Below, one piece after another: positions 1 to 9,197 of a stretch of DNA of 64,000 nucleotides (position 1 is its first letter; each line of letters begins with the position of its first letter). The stretch is from contig NZ_CABVPX010000008.1 of NCBI RefSeq assembly GCF_902499125.1, forward strand, positions 1-64,000, in the 5' to 3' direction. Source of the DNA: Burkholderia arboris. GTDB lineage: Bacteria > Pseudomonadota > Gammaproteobacteria > Burkholderiales > Burkholderiaceae. A model generated the notes under the pieces. That model saw only the letters and a program-made list of their open reading frames with translations. It was not told the DNA's origin and did no database searches. A program made the position numbers and the translations under genes.

Positions 1-1
1 G

Positions 2-286
2 GCACGCTGGCCGGCACGCCCGGCCGAGCCGGTCGACTGGCCGCGCTCGCGCCGCGTCGTCGCGGATCTCGGCGCGGCGACGCCGGCGCTTGGCGCCCGC
101 ATCGGCGCGCTGGCCGACGCGCTGTACGACGGCACGCTCGTGGTCGCCGGCATCGCGCTGGACATGCCCCCCGGCGCGCCTCACACCTTCATCACCGATG
201 CGCTGGACCCGCTCGCGAATTTCGTCCGGATCCAGCGGATCGCCGCGGTGACCCGCCGCGCCCCGTCGCTGCGGAGCCGCCTGTGA
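2..286 (+). CDS. 3' end of an unidentified gene
   Basis: An open frame enters from the left edge and stops at TGA 284-286, giving about 94 residues of a C-terminus. The sequence contains ALADALYDGTLVVAGIALDMPP and ends in a basic RRAPSLRSRL tail. I do not recognise the family. Its stop overlaps the GTG start of the shikimate kinase gene by 4 bp, so the two are probably cotranscribed and translationally coupled. Its function may therefore relate to aromatic precursor supply, but that rests on position only. Confidence 0.55.
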   Translation, partial: ARWPARPAEPVDWPRSRRVVADLGAATPALGARIGALADALYDGTLVVAGIALDMPPGAPHTFITDALDPLANFVRIQRIAAVTRRAPSLRSRL

Positions 287-807
287 GCGCGCGCCCGCAG
301 GCAGGCCCGACGCGCATCGCGCTCGTCGGCATGCCCGGCGCCGGCAAGACGACCCTCGGCAGCGCACTGGCCCGCGCGCTCGCGTTGCCGTTCGTCGACG
401 CCGACCGCGAACTCGAACGCCGCTTCGGCGCGCCCGTCGCGGCGCAATTCCATGCGGGCGACTTCCGCGCCCGTGAAGCCGACGTCATCGACATGCTGAC
501 GCGCGGGCCCGCGCTCGTGCTCGCGACCGGCGGCGGCGCCGTGCTGCGCGACGACACGCGCGCCCGGCTTGGCCAGCGCTGTTTCGTGATCCATCTCGCG
601 AGCGATCTCGACACCCTGTGGCACCGCACGCGCGACGACGCCTCCCGCCCGCTGCTGAACGTCGCCGATCCGCGCGCGGCGCTCGCCACGCTGCACGACG
701 CGCGCGAATCGCTGTACCGCGCATGCGCGCACTGCCGCATCGATACGTCGGGCCAGTCCGTCGCACAAACGCTCGCGGCAGCGCTCGACGCGCTTGCCGT
801 CGCGTAA
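283..807 (+). CDS. aroK: Shikimate kinase
   Basis: Predicted to phosphorylate shikimate with ATP in the cytoplasm, the fifth step of the shikimate pathway. The 174-residue length is normal for the family. Visible motifs are the Walker A loop GMPGAGKT (residues 16-23), the shikimate-binding aspartates in FVDAD (37-41), FRxxE (61-65), the GGG turn (83-85) and the lid arginine in SRPLL (about 122). The start is GTG, overlapping the previous stop. Burkholderia normally carries the housekeeping aroK next to aroB, so this isolated copy beside an efflux operon is probably a paralogue. The symbol marks the family, not proof that this is the housekeeping copy. Confidence 0.9.
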   Translation: MSARPQAGPTRIALVGMPGAGKTTLGSALARALALPFVDADRELERRFGAPVAAQFHAGDFRAREADVIDMLTRGPALVLATGGGAVLRDDTRARLGQRCFVIHLASDLDTLWHRTRDDASRPLLNVADPRAALATLHDARESLYRACAHCRIDTSGQSVAQTLAAALDALAVA

Positions 808-901
808 TCCGCCCCCTCGATCCGCCCCCCTTTTCAACTGTTGCAACGACGCCGGCTGCTGCGGCGAACTGCCATTTCTGCCAGTTGCCGATCGTCGAAT
901 A

Positions 902-927
902 ATATCTAAAGATATATTTTTAGATAT
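902..927. promoter_or_regulatory. Inverted repeat upstream of the efflux operon, candidate operator
   Basis: ATATCTAAA at 902-910 is mirrored exactly by TTTAGATAT at 919-927, with an 8-bp spacer. Overlapping it is a shorter dyad, TATCT-AA-AGATA (903-914). It lies about 35 bp before the start codon at 962, in an AT-rich island within GC-rich DNA, as expected for a promoter bound by a MarR- or TetR-type repressor. No regulator gene is adjacent, so the cognate protein is unknown. Confidence 0.55.
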
Positions 928-961
928 GAATCGTTCGCCATCGCACGACAGGAAACCGATC

Positions 962-2407
962 ATGCCCTTCCTTATCGACCGAGCGCGCGGCTCGCGCCGC
1001 CTGGTTCCCGCGCTCGCCGCGCTCGCGATCGCCGGCTGCGCGCCGTTCGGTCCGCAACGCCCGGCGGCCCGCATCACCCCCGTCGAGCAACTCGATGCGG
1101 GCACCGCGATCCGTTCCGCCGGCGCCGGCTCGCCGGCGATCGCCGAACGCTGGTGGAGCGCGTTCGGCGATGCGCAGCTGGATCGCCTCGTCGACGACGC
1201 GCTGGCCGGCGCGCCGACGCTGCAAGCGCAGCGTGAACGCGTCGCGCAAGCGCTGGCCGACGCCGACGTCGAAAGCGCCGCGCTGCTGCCGCAACTCGGC
1301 GCGACCGTGAGCGCGGTGCCGACACGCCTGCCCGGCAGCTACCGGACGCCGCCGCCCGCGGCCGGACACTGGCAAGTCGACGCGCAGGCGCTCCTCGGCG
1401 CGTCGTGGAATCTCGACATCGCCGGCCGGCAGCACGCGCTGGCGCGCGCCGCCGCGCTGCGCGCGGACCAGCAGCGCGCGCTCGAACACGCGGCCACCGT
1501 GTCGCTGCAGGCGGCGATCGTCGAAACCTACCTGCAGCTCGCGCTCGAACAGCAACTGCTCGCGATCGCGCGCGATACGCTGCAGCAGCACAGCTATCTG
1601 CTGCGCCTCACGTCGCAACGCGCCGACGCCGGTCTCGACATGCAGGTCGCCGTGCTCAGGGCGAGCGAACCGATTCCGCATGCGCAGGCCGACATCAACA
1701 CGCATGCGGCCGCCTCGGCCCGGCTGCGCCATCGGCTCGCCGCGCTCGTCGGCCGCGGCCCCGGTTACGCCGATGCGCTGACGCCCGCCGCGACGCCCGC
1801 GGCCGCACTGCCGATGCCGGCCGTCCTGCCCGCGGCGCTGATCGGCCGCCGTCCGGACGTGCTGGCCGCGCGCTACCAGGTCGAAGCCGAAGCAGCGAAC
1901 ATCGACGCGGCGCGCGCCGCGTTCTATCCGGACGTCAACCTGCTGGCCTTCGCCGGCGTGCAGAGCTTCGGCTTCCGCGCGCTGTTCCACGGCAACAGCG
2001 GCACGTTCGGCGCAGGCCCCGCGATCACGCTGCCGATTTTCGAGGGCGGCCGCCTGCGCGCCGGCCTGCGGGCGCAAACCGCTGCCTACAACGCCGCCGT
2101 CGCGGCGTACGACGACACCGTCGTCAACGCGCTCGCACAGGTCAGCGACACGCTCGTCCAGATCGACACGCTCGGCCGGCAGCGCGCGCTTCAGCGCGAG
2201 GCGCTGTCGCGCGCGCAACAGACCTACGCCGTCGAGACGCAGCGCTACCGCAAAGGCATTTCCGGCTACCTCGACGTCCTGCTCGCGGAAGGCCGGCTGC
2301 TCGAGGATCGCGCGTCGGTCGCCCGTGCGGACGCGTCGTTCGCGATCGAGCACGCCCGCCTGATCGCCGCGCTCGGCGGCACCTCTTCCACTGGAGTCAC
2401 GCAATGA
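962..2407 (+). CDS. Outer membrane efflux lipoprotein, NodT/OprM type
   Basis: Outer membrane channel of a tripartite exporter, 481 residues. The chosen ATG at 962 has an AGGAAA ribosome site 8 bp upstream and gives a lipoprotein signal with lipobox LAIAGC (cysteine 26). An in-frame ATG at 926 lies inside the inverted repeat and has no ribosome site. The mature part has the WW..F.D..LD..V..AL opening and the two repeated coiled-coil OEP domains of the family, with RRPDVLAARYQVEAEAANI in the middle. Its stop overlaps the adaptor gene by 4 bp (ATGA). Likely exports an aromatic drug or product; the substrate is unknown. Confidence 0.92.
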   Translation: MPFLIDRARGSRRLVPALAALAIAGCAPFGPQRPAARITPVEQLDAGTAIRSAGAGSPAIAERWWSAFGDAQLDRLVDDALAGAPTLQAQRERVAQALADADVESAALLPQLGATVSAVPTRLPGSYRTPPPAAGHWQVDAQALLGASWNLDIAGRQHALARAAALRADQQRALEHAATVSLQAAIVETYLQLALEQQLLAIARDTLQQHSYLLRLTSQRADAGLDMQVAVLRASEPIPHAQADINTHAAASARLRHRLAALVGRGPGYADALTPAATPAAALPMPAVLPAALIGRRPDVLAARYQVEAEAANIDAARAAFYPDVNLLAFAGVQSFGFRALFHGNSGTFGAGPAITLPIFEGGRLRAGLRAQTAAYNAAVAAYDDTVVNALAQVSDTLVQIDTLGRQRALQREALSRAQQTYAVETQRYRKGISGYLDVLLAEGRLLEDRASVARADASFAIEHARLIAALGGTSSTGVTQ

Positions 2408-3603
2408 ACCGTCCCGAATCTCCCGCCGCCGAGCCCTCGCTGCAACGCGCGCGCCGTCGCTACTTCCGCTGGTTCTTCATCGGACTCGCCGGCGTTGCCG
2501 GCATCGCCGCCGCCGCGTGGGCCACCACGCGCGGCACCGAAACGACCGACGATGCGTACGTGTCCGGCGACGTCGTGCAGATCTCGCCGCAGATCGGCGG
2601 CACCGTCGACGCCGTGCGCGTGCAGAACGCCGACTGGGTTCGTCCGGGCGACCTGCTCTTCAGCGTCGACAAGACCGATGCCCGGCTCGCGCTGGACGAA
2701 GCGGTCGCCCAGCTCGCCCACGCGGTGCGCGAATACCGCACCGCGCATGCCGACGCGACCCGCGAGGAAGCGCAGATCCGGCTGCGGCGCTCCGAATTGT
2801 CCAAGGCGAACGACGATCTGCAGCGCCGGCTGAGCCTCGCGCAGGACGGCGGCGTGTCGCGCGAGGATCTTCGCCATGCGCGGGATGCGATGGACGGCGC
2901 GGCGGCCGCGCTGAACGCGCAGCAGGCCGCCTACGACGCGACGCTCGCGCACACCGACGGCACGTCGATCGACACGAACCCGCTCGTGCGCGCGGCGGCG
3001 TCCAGGGTCCGCAGCGCGGCGCTCGCGTTGCGTCGCACCGAAGTACGCGCGCCGCTCGGCGGGCTCGTCACGCGCCGGAGCGTGCAGGTCGGCCAGCACG
3101 TCGCGCCCGGCACGCCGTCGCTGGCGCTCGTGCCGCTCGATCACGTGTGGGTCGAAGCCAACTTCAAGGAATCGCAACTGCGCGGCGTGCAAGCCGGGCA
3201 GCCGGTCGAGCTGTTCTCGGACCTGTACGGCAGCAACGTGGTGTTCCACGGGCGCGTCGTCGGGCTCGAAGCCGGCACCGGGGCCGCGTTCGCAGCCGTG
3301 CCCGCGCAGAACGCAACCGGCAACTGGATCAAGGTCGTCCAGCGCGTGCCGGTCCGGATCGCGCTCGATCCCGACGAGCTGCGCGCGCATCCGCTGCGCA
3401 TCGGCCTGTCGATGACGGCATCGGTGCCGGTCGGTCAGGGCCGCGGCACCGCATCGGCGTCGACGCCGGCCCGCCCCCCCGAGGTGCGCCGGTCGATCGA
3501 CGCCACGTCGATCTATCGTGACGACGACGAAGCGGGCGACGCGCTCGTCGCCGAGACGATCCGCGCGAACAGCGGCGCCCGCCCGCTCGCCCCGGGAGCC
3601 TGA
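2404..3603 (+). CDS. emrA: HlyD/EmrA-type membrane fusion protein
   Basis: Periplasmic adaptor linking the inner membrane pump to the outer membrane channel. It has 399 residues, with a cytoplasmic N-terminus, one membrane anchor at about residues 22-40, and the typical TTDDAYVSGDVVQISPQIGG start of the lipoyl-like domain. An alpha-hairpin follows, then the TEVRAPLGGLV and PLDHVWVEANFKE motifs of the EmrA subfamily. The C-terminus carries an extra 40-50 residue charged tail. The gene sits in an operon between the outer membrane lipoprotein (4-bp overlap) and the DHA2 pump (2-bp gap). Confidence 0.92.
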   Translation: MNRPESPAAEPSLQRARRRYFRWFFIGLAGVAGIAAAAWATTRGTETTDDAYVSGDVVQISPQIGGTVDAVRVQNADWVRPGDLLFSVDKTDARLALDEAVAQLAHAVREYRTAHADATREEAQIRLRRSELSKANDDLQRRLSLAQDGGVSREDLRHARDAMDGAAAALNAQQAAYDATLAHTDGTSIDTNPLVRAAASRVRSAALALRRTEVRAPLGGLVTRRSVQVGQHVAPGTPSLALVPLDHVWVEANFKESQLRGVQAGQPVELFSDLYGSNVVFHGRVVGLEAGTGAAFAAVPAQNATGNWIKVVQRVPVRIALDPDELRAHPLRIGLSMTASVPVGQGRGTASASTPARPPEVRRSIDATSIYRDDDEAGDALVAETIRANSGARPLAPGA

Positions 3604-3605
3604 CG

Positions 3606-5144
3606 ATGCGCTTTTTCGCCCGGAACGCGGCGCCGAAACTGCCGCTGGAGCCCCTCGCCGGCATGCCGCTGGCGCTCGTCGCGATCGCGGTCAGCGTCGC
3701 GAACTTCATGCAGACGCTCGACCTGACGATCGCGAACGTCGCCGTCCCGACCATCGCGGGTGATCTCGGCGTCGCGCCGGACATGGGCACCTGGATGCTG
3801 ACCTCGTTCGCGACGCCGCTCGCGATCACTTTGCCGCTGACCGGCTGGCTCACGCAGCGCTTCGGCCAGGTGCGGCTGTTTCGCCTGTCGGTGCTGCTCT
3901 TCGTGCTCACGTCGATCCTGTGCGGGATGGCGCCGAACTTCGAGTCGCTGCTGCTGTTTCGCGCGCTTCAGGGCGCCGCGTCGGGCCCGATCACCGCGCT
4001 GTCCCAGGCGCTGCTGCTCGCGGTGTTCCCGTCGACGCGCCGCCACGTCGCGCTCGCCGTGTGGCAAACCACGACGTTCGTCGCGCCGGTGCTCGGACCG
4101 ATCGCCGGCGGCTGGATCACCGACAACCTGAGCTGGCCGTACATCTTCTATGTGAACGTGCCGCCGGGCGTGCTCGTGCTGGGCGTGCTCGGGCGGCTGC
4201 TGGCGGGACGCGACAACGCGACGCGGCGCCTGCCGGTCGACTTCGTCGGGCTGCTGCTGCTCACCGCCGCGTTCGGTTCGTTCCAGCTGCTGCTCGATCG
4301 CGGCCAGAATCTCGACTGGTTCGCGTCCAACGAAATTCGCGTGCTGGCAGTCGTGGGCGCCGCGTCGTTCATCGCGCTGATCCTCTGGGAGCTGACCGAC
4401 AGCCATCCGATCGTCGACCTGCGGCTGTTCGCGGACCGCAACTTCACGACGAGCACGCTCGCGATCACGGTCGGCTTCGGGCTCTACTTCGGCGCGCTGG
4501 TGCTCGTGCCGCTGTGGCTGCAAACCCAGCAGGGATACACGGCCACCTGGGCCGGCATCGCGACCGCGCCGCTCGGCGTCGCGGGGATCGTGATCGCGCC
4601 GCTGCTCGGCCGCTTCCAGGGCCGCACCGACCCGCGCCTGCTCGCGACCGTCGCGCTCGTCGGCTGGGGCGCCGCATCGTTCTGGCGCCTACACTTCAAC
4701 AGCGACGTGACCCTCGGCGACATCGCCGCCAATTCGCTGCTGATGGGCGCCGCCACCGCGTTCTTCATCACGCCGCTCGTGTCGCTGTCGCTCGCCGGGC
4801 TGCCGCGCGAACGGCTACCGGCGGCATCCGGGCTGCAGAACGCGTTGCGCCGGATCGGCACCAGCGTCGCGACGTCGGTCGCGCCGACCTACTTCGAGCG
4901 CCGCTCCCGCGTGCACAACACCTATCTCGTCGACCACATCACGCCGTACGATTTCGCGGCCGGCGACTGGTTCGCGCGGCTCGATCACGCGGGTCTGTCG
5001 CAGTCCGGCGCGCTCGCGTCGGTTGCGCATGCGATCGACGTCGAAGCGCACATGCTCGCGCTGAACGACTTCTCGTTCGGCTGCCTGCTGCTGTTCGGCG
5101 CGACGCTGCTGACGGTCTGGTCGATCCGCTACCGCCATGCGTGA
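3606..5144 (+). CDS. emrB: DHA2-family MFS drug exporter, EmrB/QacA type
   Basis: Inner membrane proton-driven antiporter of 512 residues, expected to have 14 membrane segments. The first helix carries TLDLTIANVAVPTIAGDL, the DHA2 motif D1 region, and further on there is GWLTQRFG. ALQGAASGP and the proline-rich APVLGPIAGGWI are the motif B and C regions. Third gene of the lipoprotein-adaptor-pump operon. By family it extrudes hydrophobic or aromatic compounds. It may serve as a self-protection pump for the neighbouring aromatic-oxygenase genes, which is inference from position. Confidence 0.93.
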   Translation: MRFFARNAAPKLPLEPLAGMPLALVAIAVSVANFMQTLDLTIANVAVPTIAGDLGVAPDMGTWMLTSFATPLAITLPLTGWLTQRFGQVRLFRLSVLLFVLTSILCGMAPNFESLLLFRALQGAASGPITALSQALLLAVFPSTRRHVALAVWQTTTFVAPVLGPIAGGWITDNLSWPYIFYVNVPPGVLVLGVLGRLLAGRDNATRRLPVDFVGLLLLTAAFGSFQLLLDRGQNLDWFASNEIRVLAVVGAASFIALILWELTDSHPIVDLRLFADRNFTTSTLAITVGFGLYFGALVLVPLWLQTQQGYTATWAGIATAPLGVAGIVIAPLLGRFQGRTDPRLLATVALVGWGAASFWRLHFNSDVTLGDIAANSLLMGAATAFFITPLVSLSLAGLPRERLPAASGLQNALRRIGTSVATSVAPTYFERRSRVHNTYLVDHITPYDFAAGDWFARLDHAGLSQSGALASVAHAIDVEAHMLALNDFSFGCLLLFGATLLTVWSIRYRHA

Positions 5145-5511
5145 CGCATGAGCCGCGGTGCGCGGCTCGCAGCCGCTGCGCGCACGGCTTGCGAGACGCG
5201 GCCAGCGCCGGCAGCGTCGCCCGACGGGCGCCGCAACCGCAACGCCGTCCGGTCGCGACGGCCCTTCGACTCGCTTCCCGGATGGCATGACACGCCCGCG
5301 CAGGTGCAGCCACTGCATGCGCCGGGCAACGGCATGGGCGAGATCGTGCGCGCGGAACTATCGGGCACCCGTCTCGCCCGGCAGGATCGACCGGCCGGGT
5401 AGCCGGCCCGCCGGCAGGCAGCGCGGGCATCCGCCGGCGCGTATCGCCCTCCGCCATTGCCGACGAATCGATGCCGCCGGCCTGACTGTTCTGCATCCCG
5501 AAATGAAAAAA
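5145..5511. other. Intergenic stretch without a supported gene
   Basis: About 370 bp between the convergent ends of the efflux operon and the oxygenase operon terminator. It is as GC-rich as coding DNA and has short open frames on both strands, but none has a ribosome site or a recognisable product. It may be decayed coding sequence. Confidence 0.4.
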
Positions 5512-5540
5512 GCTCCGCGCCGGTCAACCCGGCGCGGAGC
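5512..5540 (-). terminator. Rho-independent terminator of the oxygenase operon
   Basis: A perfect 12-bp stem, GCTCCGCGCCGG (5512-5523) with CCGGCGCGGAGC (5529-5540), closes a 5-nt loop. On the minus strand it is followed at once by a T-run (A-run at 5505-5511 on the plus strand). It lies 17 bp beyond the stop codon of the DUF1330 gene at 5558, so it ends the minus-strand operon. Confidence 0.9.
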
Positions 5541-5557
5541 CCCTTCACCTGTACCGC

Positions 5558-5869
5558 TTAACGCGGATCGCTGGCAACCGGCACGTAGCCGTCGGCGAGA
5601 ATGCCGATCGTCCGCGCGGCCGGCTCGCGCAGCCGCTTCGCCGCCTGATAGCCGTCGGACTGATACCACTCGCGGGCGCGCTCCGCCGACTCGAATTCGA
5701 GCACGACGACGCGCTTCGGCGTCCAGTCCCCTTCCAGCGTCTCGACTTCGACGCCGCGCACCAGGAAGCGCCCGCCGTACGCGGCCACCGTCGGTGCACC
5801 CAGCCGGCGGTACGCCTGGTATGCGTCGGCGTCGTGCACGTCGATATCGAACACCACGTAAGCGCTCAT
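5558..5869 (-). CDS. DUF1330 family protein
   Basis: Small ferredoxin-fold (dimeric alpha-beta barrel) protein of 103 residues. It starts [22 protein letters not shown] and contains the family pattern [23 protein letters not shown]. The precise activity of this family is not established; relatives sit in aromatic and lipid metabolic operons. Its ATG overlaps the ferredoxin stop by 4 bp, so it is the last gene of the DAHP synthase/oxygenase operon. It may act on, or hold, the unstable product of the oxygenase (inference). Confidence 0.85.
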   Translation of the reverse strand: MSAYVVFDIDVHDADAYQAYRRLGAPTVAAYGGRFLVRGVEVETLEGDWTPKRVVVLEFESAERAREWYQSDGYQAAKRLREPAARTIGILADGYVPVASDPR

Positions 5870-6216
5870 GACCGCACCTCCGCCGGCGCCGCCGCATCGG
5901 CCTGCGCGAGTTGCACGAACACGCGGCCGTTCTCGATCTTCACCGGATAGGTGCGCACGCACGTCGTCAGCGGCGCGCACAGCGCGATGCCGGTCCGCAC
6001 GCTGAAGCGCCCCTGATGCAGCGGGCATTCGATCTCGTCGTCGAGCAGGAAACCGTCGCTCAGCCGCGCTTCGCCATGCGTGCACTGATTCTCGGTCGCG
6101 AAGATCTCGTCGCCGACCGCATAGAGCGCGATGTCGCGCCCGCCCACCCAGACGCCGAGTATTCCGTCGGTGCGCACCGCTTCCGGCGCGACCGCGTCGA
6201 TCCAGTTCGTAGTCAC
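5866..6216 (-). CDS. Rieske-type ferredoxin of the aromatic oxygenase
   Basis: Soluble 116-residue [2Fe-2S] protein that would carry electrons to the terminal oxygenase. The Rieske ligands are C45-x-H47 (CTH) and C64-x2-H67 (CPLH). I chose the GTG at 6216, which gives MTTNWIDAV and is preceded by GAGGGGC. It lies 14 bp after the small-subunit gene. The matching FAD reductase is missing from this operon, in contrast to nag and and gene clusters. The reductase at 14137-15327 or a distant one would be needed. Confidence 0.88.
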   Translation of the reverse strand: MTTNWIDAVAPEAVRTDGILGVWVGGRDIALYAVGDEIFATENQCTHGEARLSDGFLLDDEIECPLHQGRFSVRTGIALCAPLTTCVRTYPVKIENGRVFVQLAQADAAAPAEVRS

Positions 6217-6230
6217 TGTCTGCCCCTCGT

Positions 6231-6749
6231 TCAGATCGGGAAAATCAGCGAGTTCGGAATCATCTCGCTGTCGTAGACGCAGATGCGCGATTCGAACCGC
6301 AGTCCCTGCGGCGTCCGCACGATCCGGTCGAGGTAGCGCCCGGTGTTGTAGACGTCGCTCATCTGCTCCGTCTTCGTGCGCAGCACCGCGTAGTTCGTCT
6401 CGGCCTCGATCACCGTGTCGTCGAGATACGTGACGAGCGGCAGTCCGATCACGTGGCGCTGGTAGTACGGATCGAAGAACAGCGTCTCCTTGATGCCGTA
6501 GACGCGGTCCTTCAGCATGCCCTTGCTCTCGAAATCCATCACCGCGAGCGGCAGGTTGCGCTCGTGGTTCTCGCGCGGCACCACCGTGTACCGGCATTGC
6601 TCGACGAAGAATTCCGGCCACGCGTCCCAGTCGCCGCCGTCGAGCACGGCCGCATAGCGCGCATTGAGCTGGACGAGCGCGTAGAAATCCTCGAAGCCCG
6701 CGTGCAGCCCGGCGGCCGGCCGGTCGGTTCGTGTCGTGATCGTGCTCAT
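6231..6749 (-). CDS. Aromatic ring oxygenase small (beta) subunit
   Basis: 172 residues with the SnoaL/NTF2-like fold of beta subunits. Visible are [16 protein letters not shown] near the start, [16 protein letters not shown], and the C-terminal [22 protein letters not shown] typical of the NagH/AndAd group. It structurally supports the alpha subunit and has no metal site. The ATG follows directly on the alpha-subunit stop (6750-6752), so the two are translationally coupled. Confidence 0.92.
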   Translation of the reverse strand: MSTITTRTDRPAAGLHAGFEDFYALVQLNARYAAVLDGGDWDAWPEFFVEQCRYTVVPRENHERNLPLAVMDFESKGMLKDRVYGIKETLFFDPYYQRHVIGLPLVTYLDDTVIEAETNYAVLRTKTEQMSDVYNTGRYLDRIVRTPQGLRFESRICVYDSEMIPNSLIFPI

Positions 6750-8009
6750 TCAGGCCTCCATCACTTGGCGCCAGTACTGGTACATGCCGCGCACCAGTGT
6801 TTCGCTAACCATATGATCGGTTTGATCGTCGACCTGCCGGCCGCCGAGTTCGTTGTAGACGTTGCCGCGCTGGATTTGCTCGAAGCTCTGCTGCACGCAC
6901 TCGATGACCTCGCCGTCGTCCGCCGACACGAAGCCGGCCGGCCCGAACAGATTGGCCTGGCGCAGGCGGCGCCGCGTCATCTCCTCGGTGTCGGTCTCGA
7001 AGCCGAAATGGGTCCACACGTAGTCGAACACGCCCGGACTGACCGGCCGGATGCGGCGCGTCGACAGCGCATTGACCTGCTGCTGGATGATGACGCTCGG
7101 CATCAGCGTGAGCATCACGACGGTCGGATCGCCCCACCACGGTTCGTGCACGACATCGAGGAAGCGGTCGTCGTTCAGCGTCATGCGCTCCTTGAAGCTC
7201 GTCACGTTGTGCGTCACCTCGCCGCCGCCGCCGCCGCTGCGGATCGACACCATCGCGCCGTGCCGGTGATGCGCATCGGTCACGAGCTTGGCGGGATTGT
7301 CCGCCCGCCACAGGCCGAAGTTGACGAACCAGGTGTGCAGCAGCCCCGCGTGATACGGATCCTTGATGTTCTCGACCATCAGCTTCCAGTTGCTCGGCAC
7401 GCGCTGGCGCGTGTAGCCGAGCACGGTCAGCTTCGGGCCGTGGAACAGGCGGTCGTAGTAAGGCAGGATGTTCGGGCCGAGGTAATCCTCGAACGATTCG
7501 ACGTTCTCGTCGAACGACGCGAACACGGCGCCGCCGCGCGTCGACACGCGCAGGCGCCGCAATGCATGCTTGCCGGGCTCGAAATCCGCCGGCATGCCGC
7601 CGTTGATCTTGCCGCCCTGACGCACGCCGCGCCGGAACGGCACGCCGATCAGGTTGCCCTTCAGGTCGTAGTTCCACTGGTGATACGGGCAGTGGAAATC
7701 CTTCGCGTTACCGGCGCGCTCGCGGCAAAACTGCATGCCACGGTGCGCGCACGCGTTTTCGAAAACGACGATCTCGCCGTCCTCCGTGCGCGTCATCACG
7801 ACGGATCGCTCGCCGACTTCCGTGCGCTGGAAATCGCCGGGAGACGGCACTTCGGCTTCGAGGCCGATGTAGCACCAGTGATTCGCGTAAAACAGGCGCT
7901 CGAGTTCGCGCTGATACAGCGCTTCACTCGTGTACGCCTCGTACGGCGTGCGGCTGGCGCCGTCGCCTTTCCAGTCAAGCGCGCGGGCGATGTCGATGGG
8001 TGAGTTCAA
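6750..8009 (-). CDS. Aromatic ring oxygenase large (alpha) subunit, NagG/AndAc type
   Basis: Catalytic subunit of 419 residues. Rieske cluster ligands are C87-x-H89 and C107-x2-H110. The mononuclear iron site is D217 with H220 and H225 in [12 protein letters not shown]. The overall pattern, from [12 protein letters not shown] to [19 protein letters not shown], is that of salicylate 5-hydroxylase (NagG) and three-component anthranilate dioxygenase (AndAc). The substrate is therefore probably salicylate, anthranilate or a similar aromatic acid; which one cannot be read from sequence alone. The start is a TTG at 8009 with AAAGGAGC just upstream, and no ATG is near. It lies 11 bp after the DAHP synthase gene. 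Confidence 0.9.
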   Translation of the reverse strand: MNSPIDIARALDWKGDGASRTPYEAYTSEALYQRELERLFYANHWCYIGLEAEVPSPGDFQRTEVGERSVVMTRTEDGEIVVFENACAHRGMQFCRERAGNAKDFHCPYHQWNYDLKGNLIGVPFRRGVRQGGKINGGMPADFEPGKHALRRLRVSTRGGAVFASFDENVESFEDYLGPNILPYYDRLFHGPKLTVLGYTRQRVPSNWKLMVENIKDPYHAGLLHTWFVNFGLWRADNPAKLVTDAHHRHGAMVSIRSGGGGGEVTHNVTSFKERMTLNDDRFLDVVHEPWWGDPTVVMLTLMPSVIIQQQVNALSTRRIRPVSPGVFDYVWTHFGFETDTEEMTRRRLRQANLFGPAGFVSADDGEVIECVQQSFEQIQRGNVYNELGGRQVDDQTDHMVSETLVRGMYQYWRQVMEA

Positions 8010-8020
8010 GAGAGCTCCTT

Positions 8021-9127
8021 TCAGTAAGAAACGGCCTGCATCGCGACGGCGGCGCCGTGCGCGATGAAGCCGGCTGGCGAACGCCGCCGCGCAACCACCG
8101 CGGCAGCCAACTGCTCGACGAGTTCGGCCGTGTGCTCCCAGCCGAGACATGCGTCGGTAATGCTTTGCCCGAACACCGGCGGCGTGCCCGGCACCACGTC
8201 CTGCCGCCCCTCGACGAGGAACGACTCGATCATCACGCCCACGATGGCGCGCTCACCGCGATGCAACTGCTCGGCGAGGTTGCCGCAGACGTCGATCTGC
8301 GCGCGCGTCTGCTTGCCGCTGTTGCCATGGCTCGCGTCGATCACGACATACGGGGGGAGATGCGCGTCGCGCAGCGCGGCGCAGGCCGCCGCGACGCTCG
8401 CGGCGTCGTAGTTCGGCGTCTTGCCGCCGCGCAGGACGACGTGCGTGTCGGGATTGCCGGGCGTGGTCGCGATTTCCACGCCGCCGGCCACGGACGGCCT
8501 CAGATAGCTGTGCGACGCACGCGACGCACGGATCGCGTCGATCGCGACCTTCACGTTGCCGTCGGTGCCGTTCTTGAAGCCGACCGGCAGGTCGAGCCCC
8601 GATGCCGCCTGGCGATGGATCTGCGATTCGGTCGTCCGGGCGCCGATCGCGCCCCAGGACACGAGATCGTCGAGATACGGCGCGGTCATCGGATCGAGAA
8701 ACTCCGTCGCGGCCGGCAGGCCCAGCGCATTGATGCCGAGCAGCACCTGGCGCGCGACGCGCAGGCCGTCCTCGATCCGGAAACTGCCGTCGAGATACGG
8801 ATCGTTCAACAGTCCTTTCCAACCGACCGTGGTGCGCGGCTTTTCGAAATAGACGCGCATCACGATCTCGAGCGCATCGGCGTACCGCTCGCGCAGCGGC
8901 GCGAGCCGGCGCGCGAACGCCAGCGCAGCCTCCGCGTCGTGGATCGAACACGGCCCGACGATCAACGCAAGCCGGTCGTCCTCGCCCGCGATGATCTGCG
9001 CCAATGCACGCCGCGCATCGGCGATCGAGCGCGCCAGGCCGGGATCGCATGGCAATTCGGCGCGCAACCGCTGCGCACTGATCACCGCCACGCCTTGCGT
9101 CAACGCTGCCTCAACGGATTTTTCCAT
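8021..9127 (-). CDS. aroG: DAHP synthase, class I AroG type
   Basis: First enzyme of the shikimate pathway, condensing phosphoenolpyruvate and erythrose 4-phosphate. It has 368 residues with all family signatures: GPCSIHD, MRVYFEKPRTTVGWKG, GARTTESQIHRQ, GFKNGTDG and VIDASHGNSGKQ. The ATG is preceded by GGAG. It is the promoter-proximal gene of an operon with a ring-hydroxylating oxygenase. That placement is unusual for a housekeeping copy and suggests a dedicated isoenzyme that raises aromatic flux. The feedback specificity cannot be judged from sequence here. Confidence 0.92.
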   Translation of the reverse strand: MEKSVEAALTQGVAVISAQRLRAELPCDPGLARSIADARRALAQIIAGEDDRLALIVGPCSIHDAEAALAFARRLAPLRERYADALEIVMRVYFEKPRTTVGWKGLLNDPYLDGSFRIEDGLRVARQVLLGINALGLPAATEFLDPMTAPYLDDLVSWGAIGARTTESQIHRQAASGLDLPVGFKNGTDGNVKVAIDAIRASRASHSYLRPSVAGGVEIATTPGNPDTHVVLRGGKTPNYDAASVAAACAALRDAHLPPYVVIDASHGNSGKQTRAQIDVCGNLAEQLHRGERAIVGVMIESFLVEGRQDVVPGTPPVFGQSITDACLGWEHTAELVEQLAAAVVARRRSPAGFIAHGAAVAMQAVSY

Positions 9128-9197
9128 TTAACACTCCACTCTCGCTGATCGGATGCCGATTTACGGAGGCAATTAGAGCGCGGTCAAATCCATGGTG

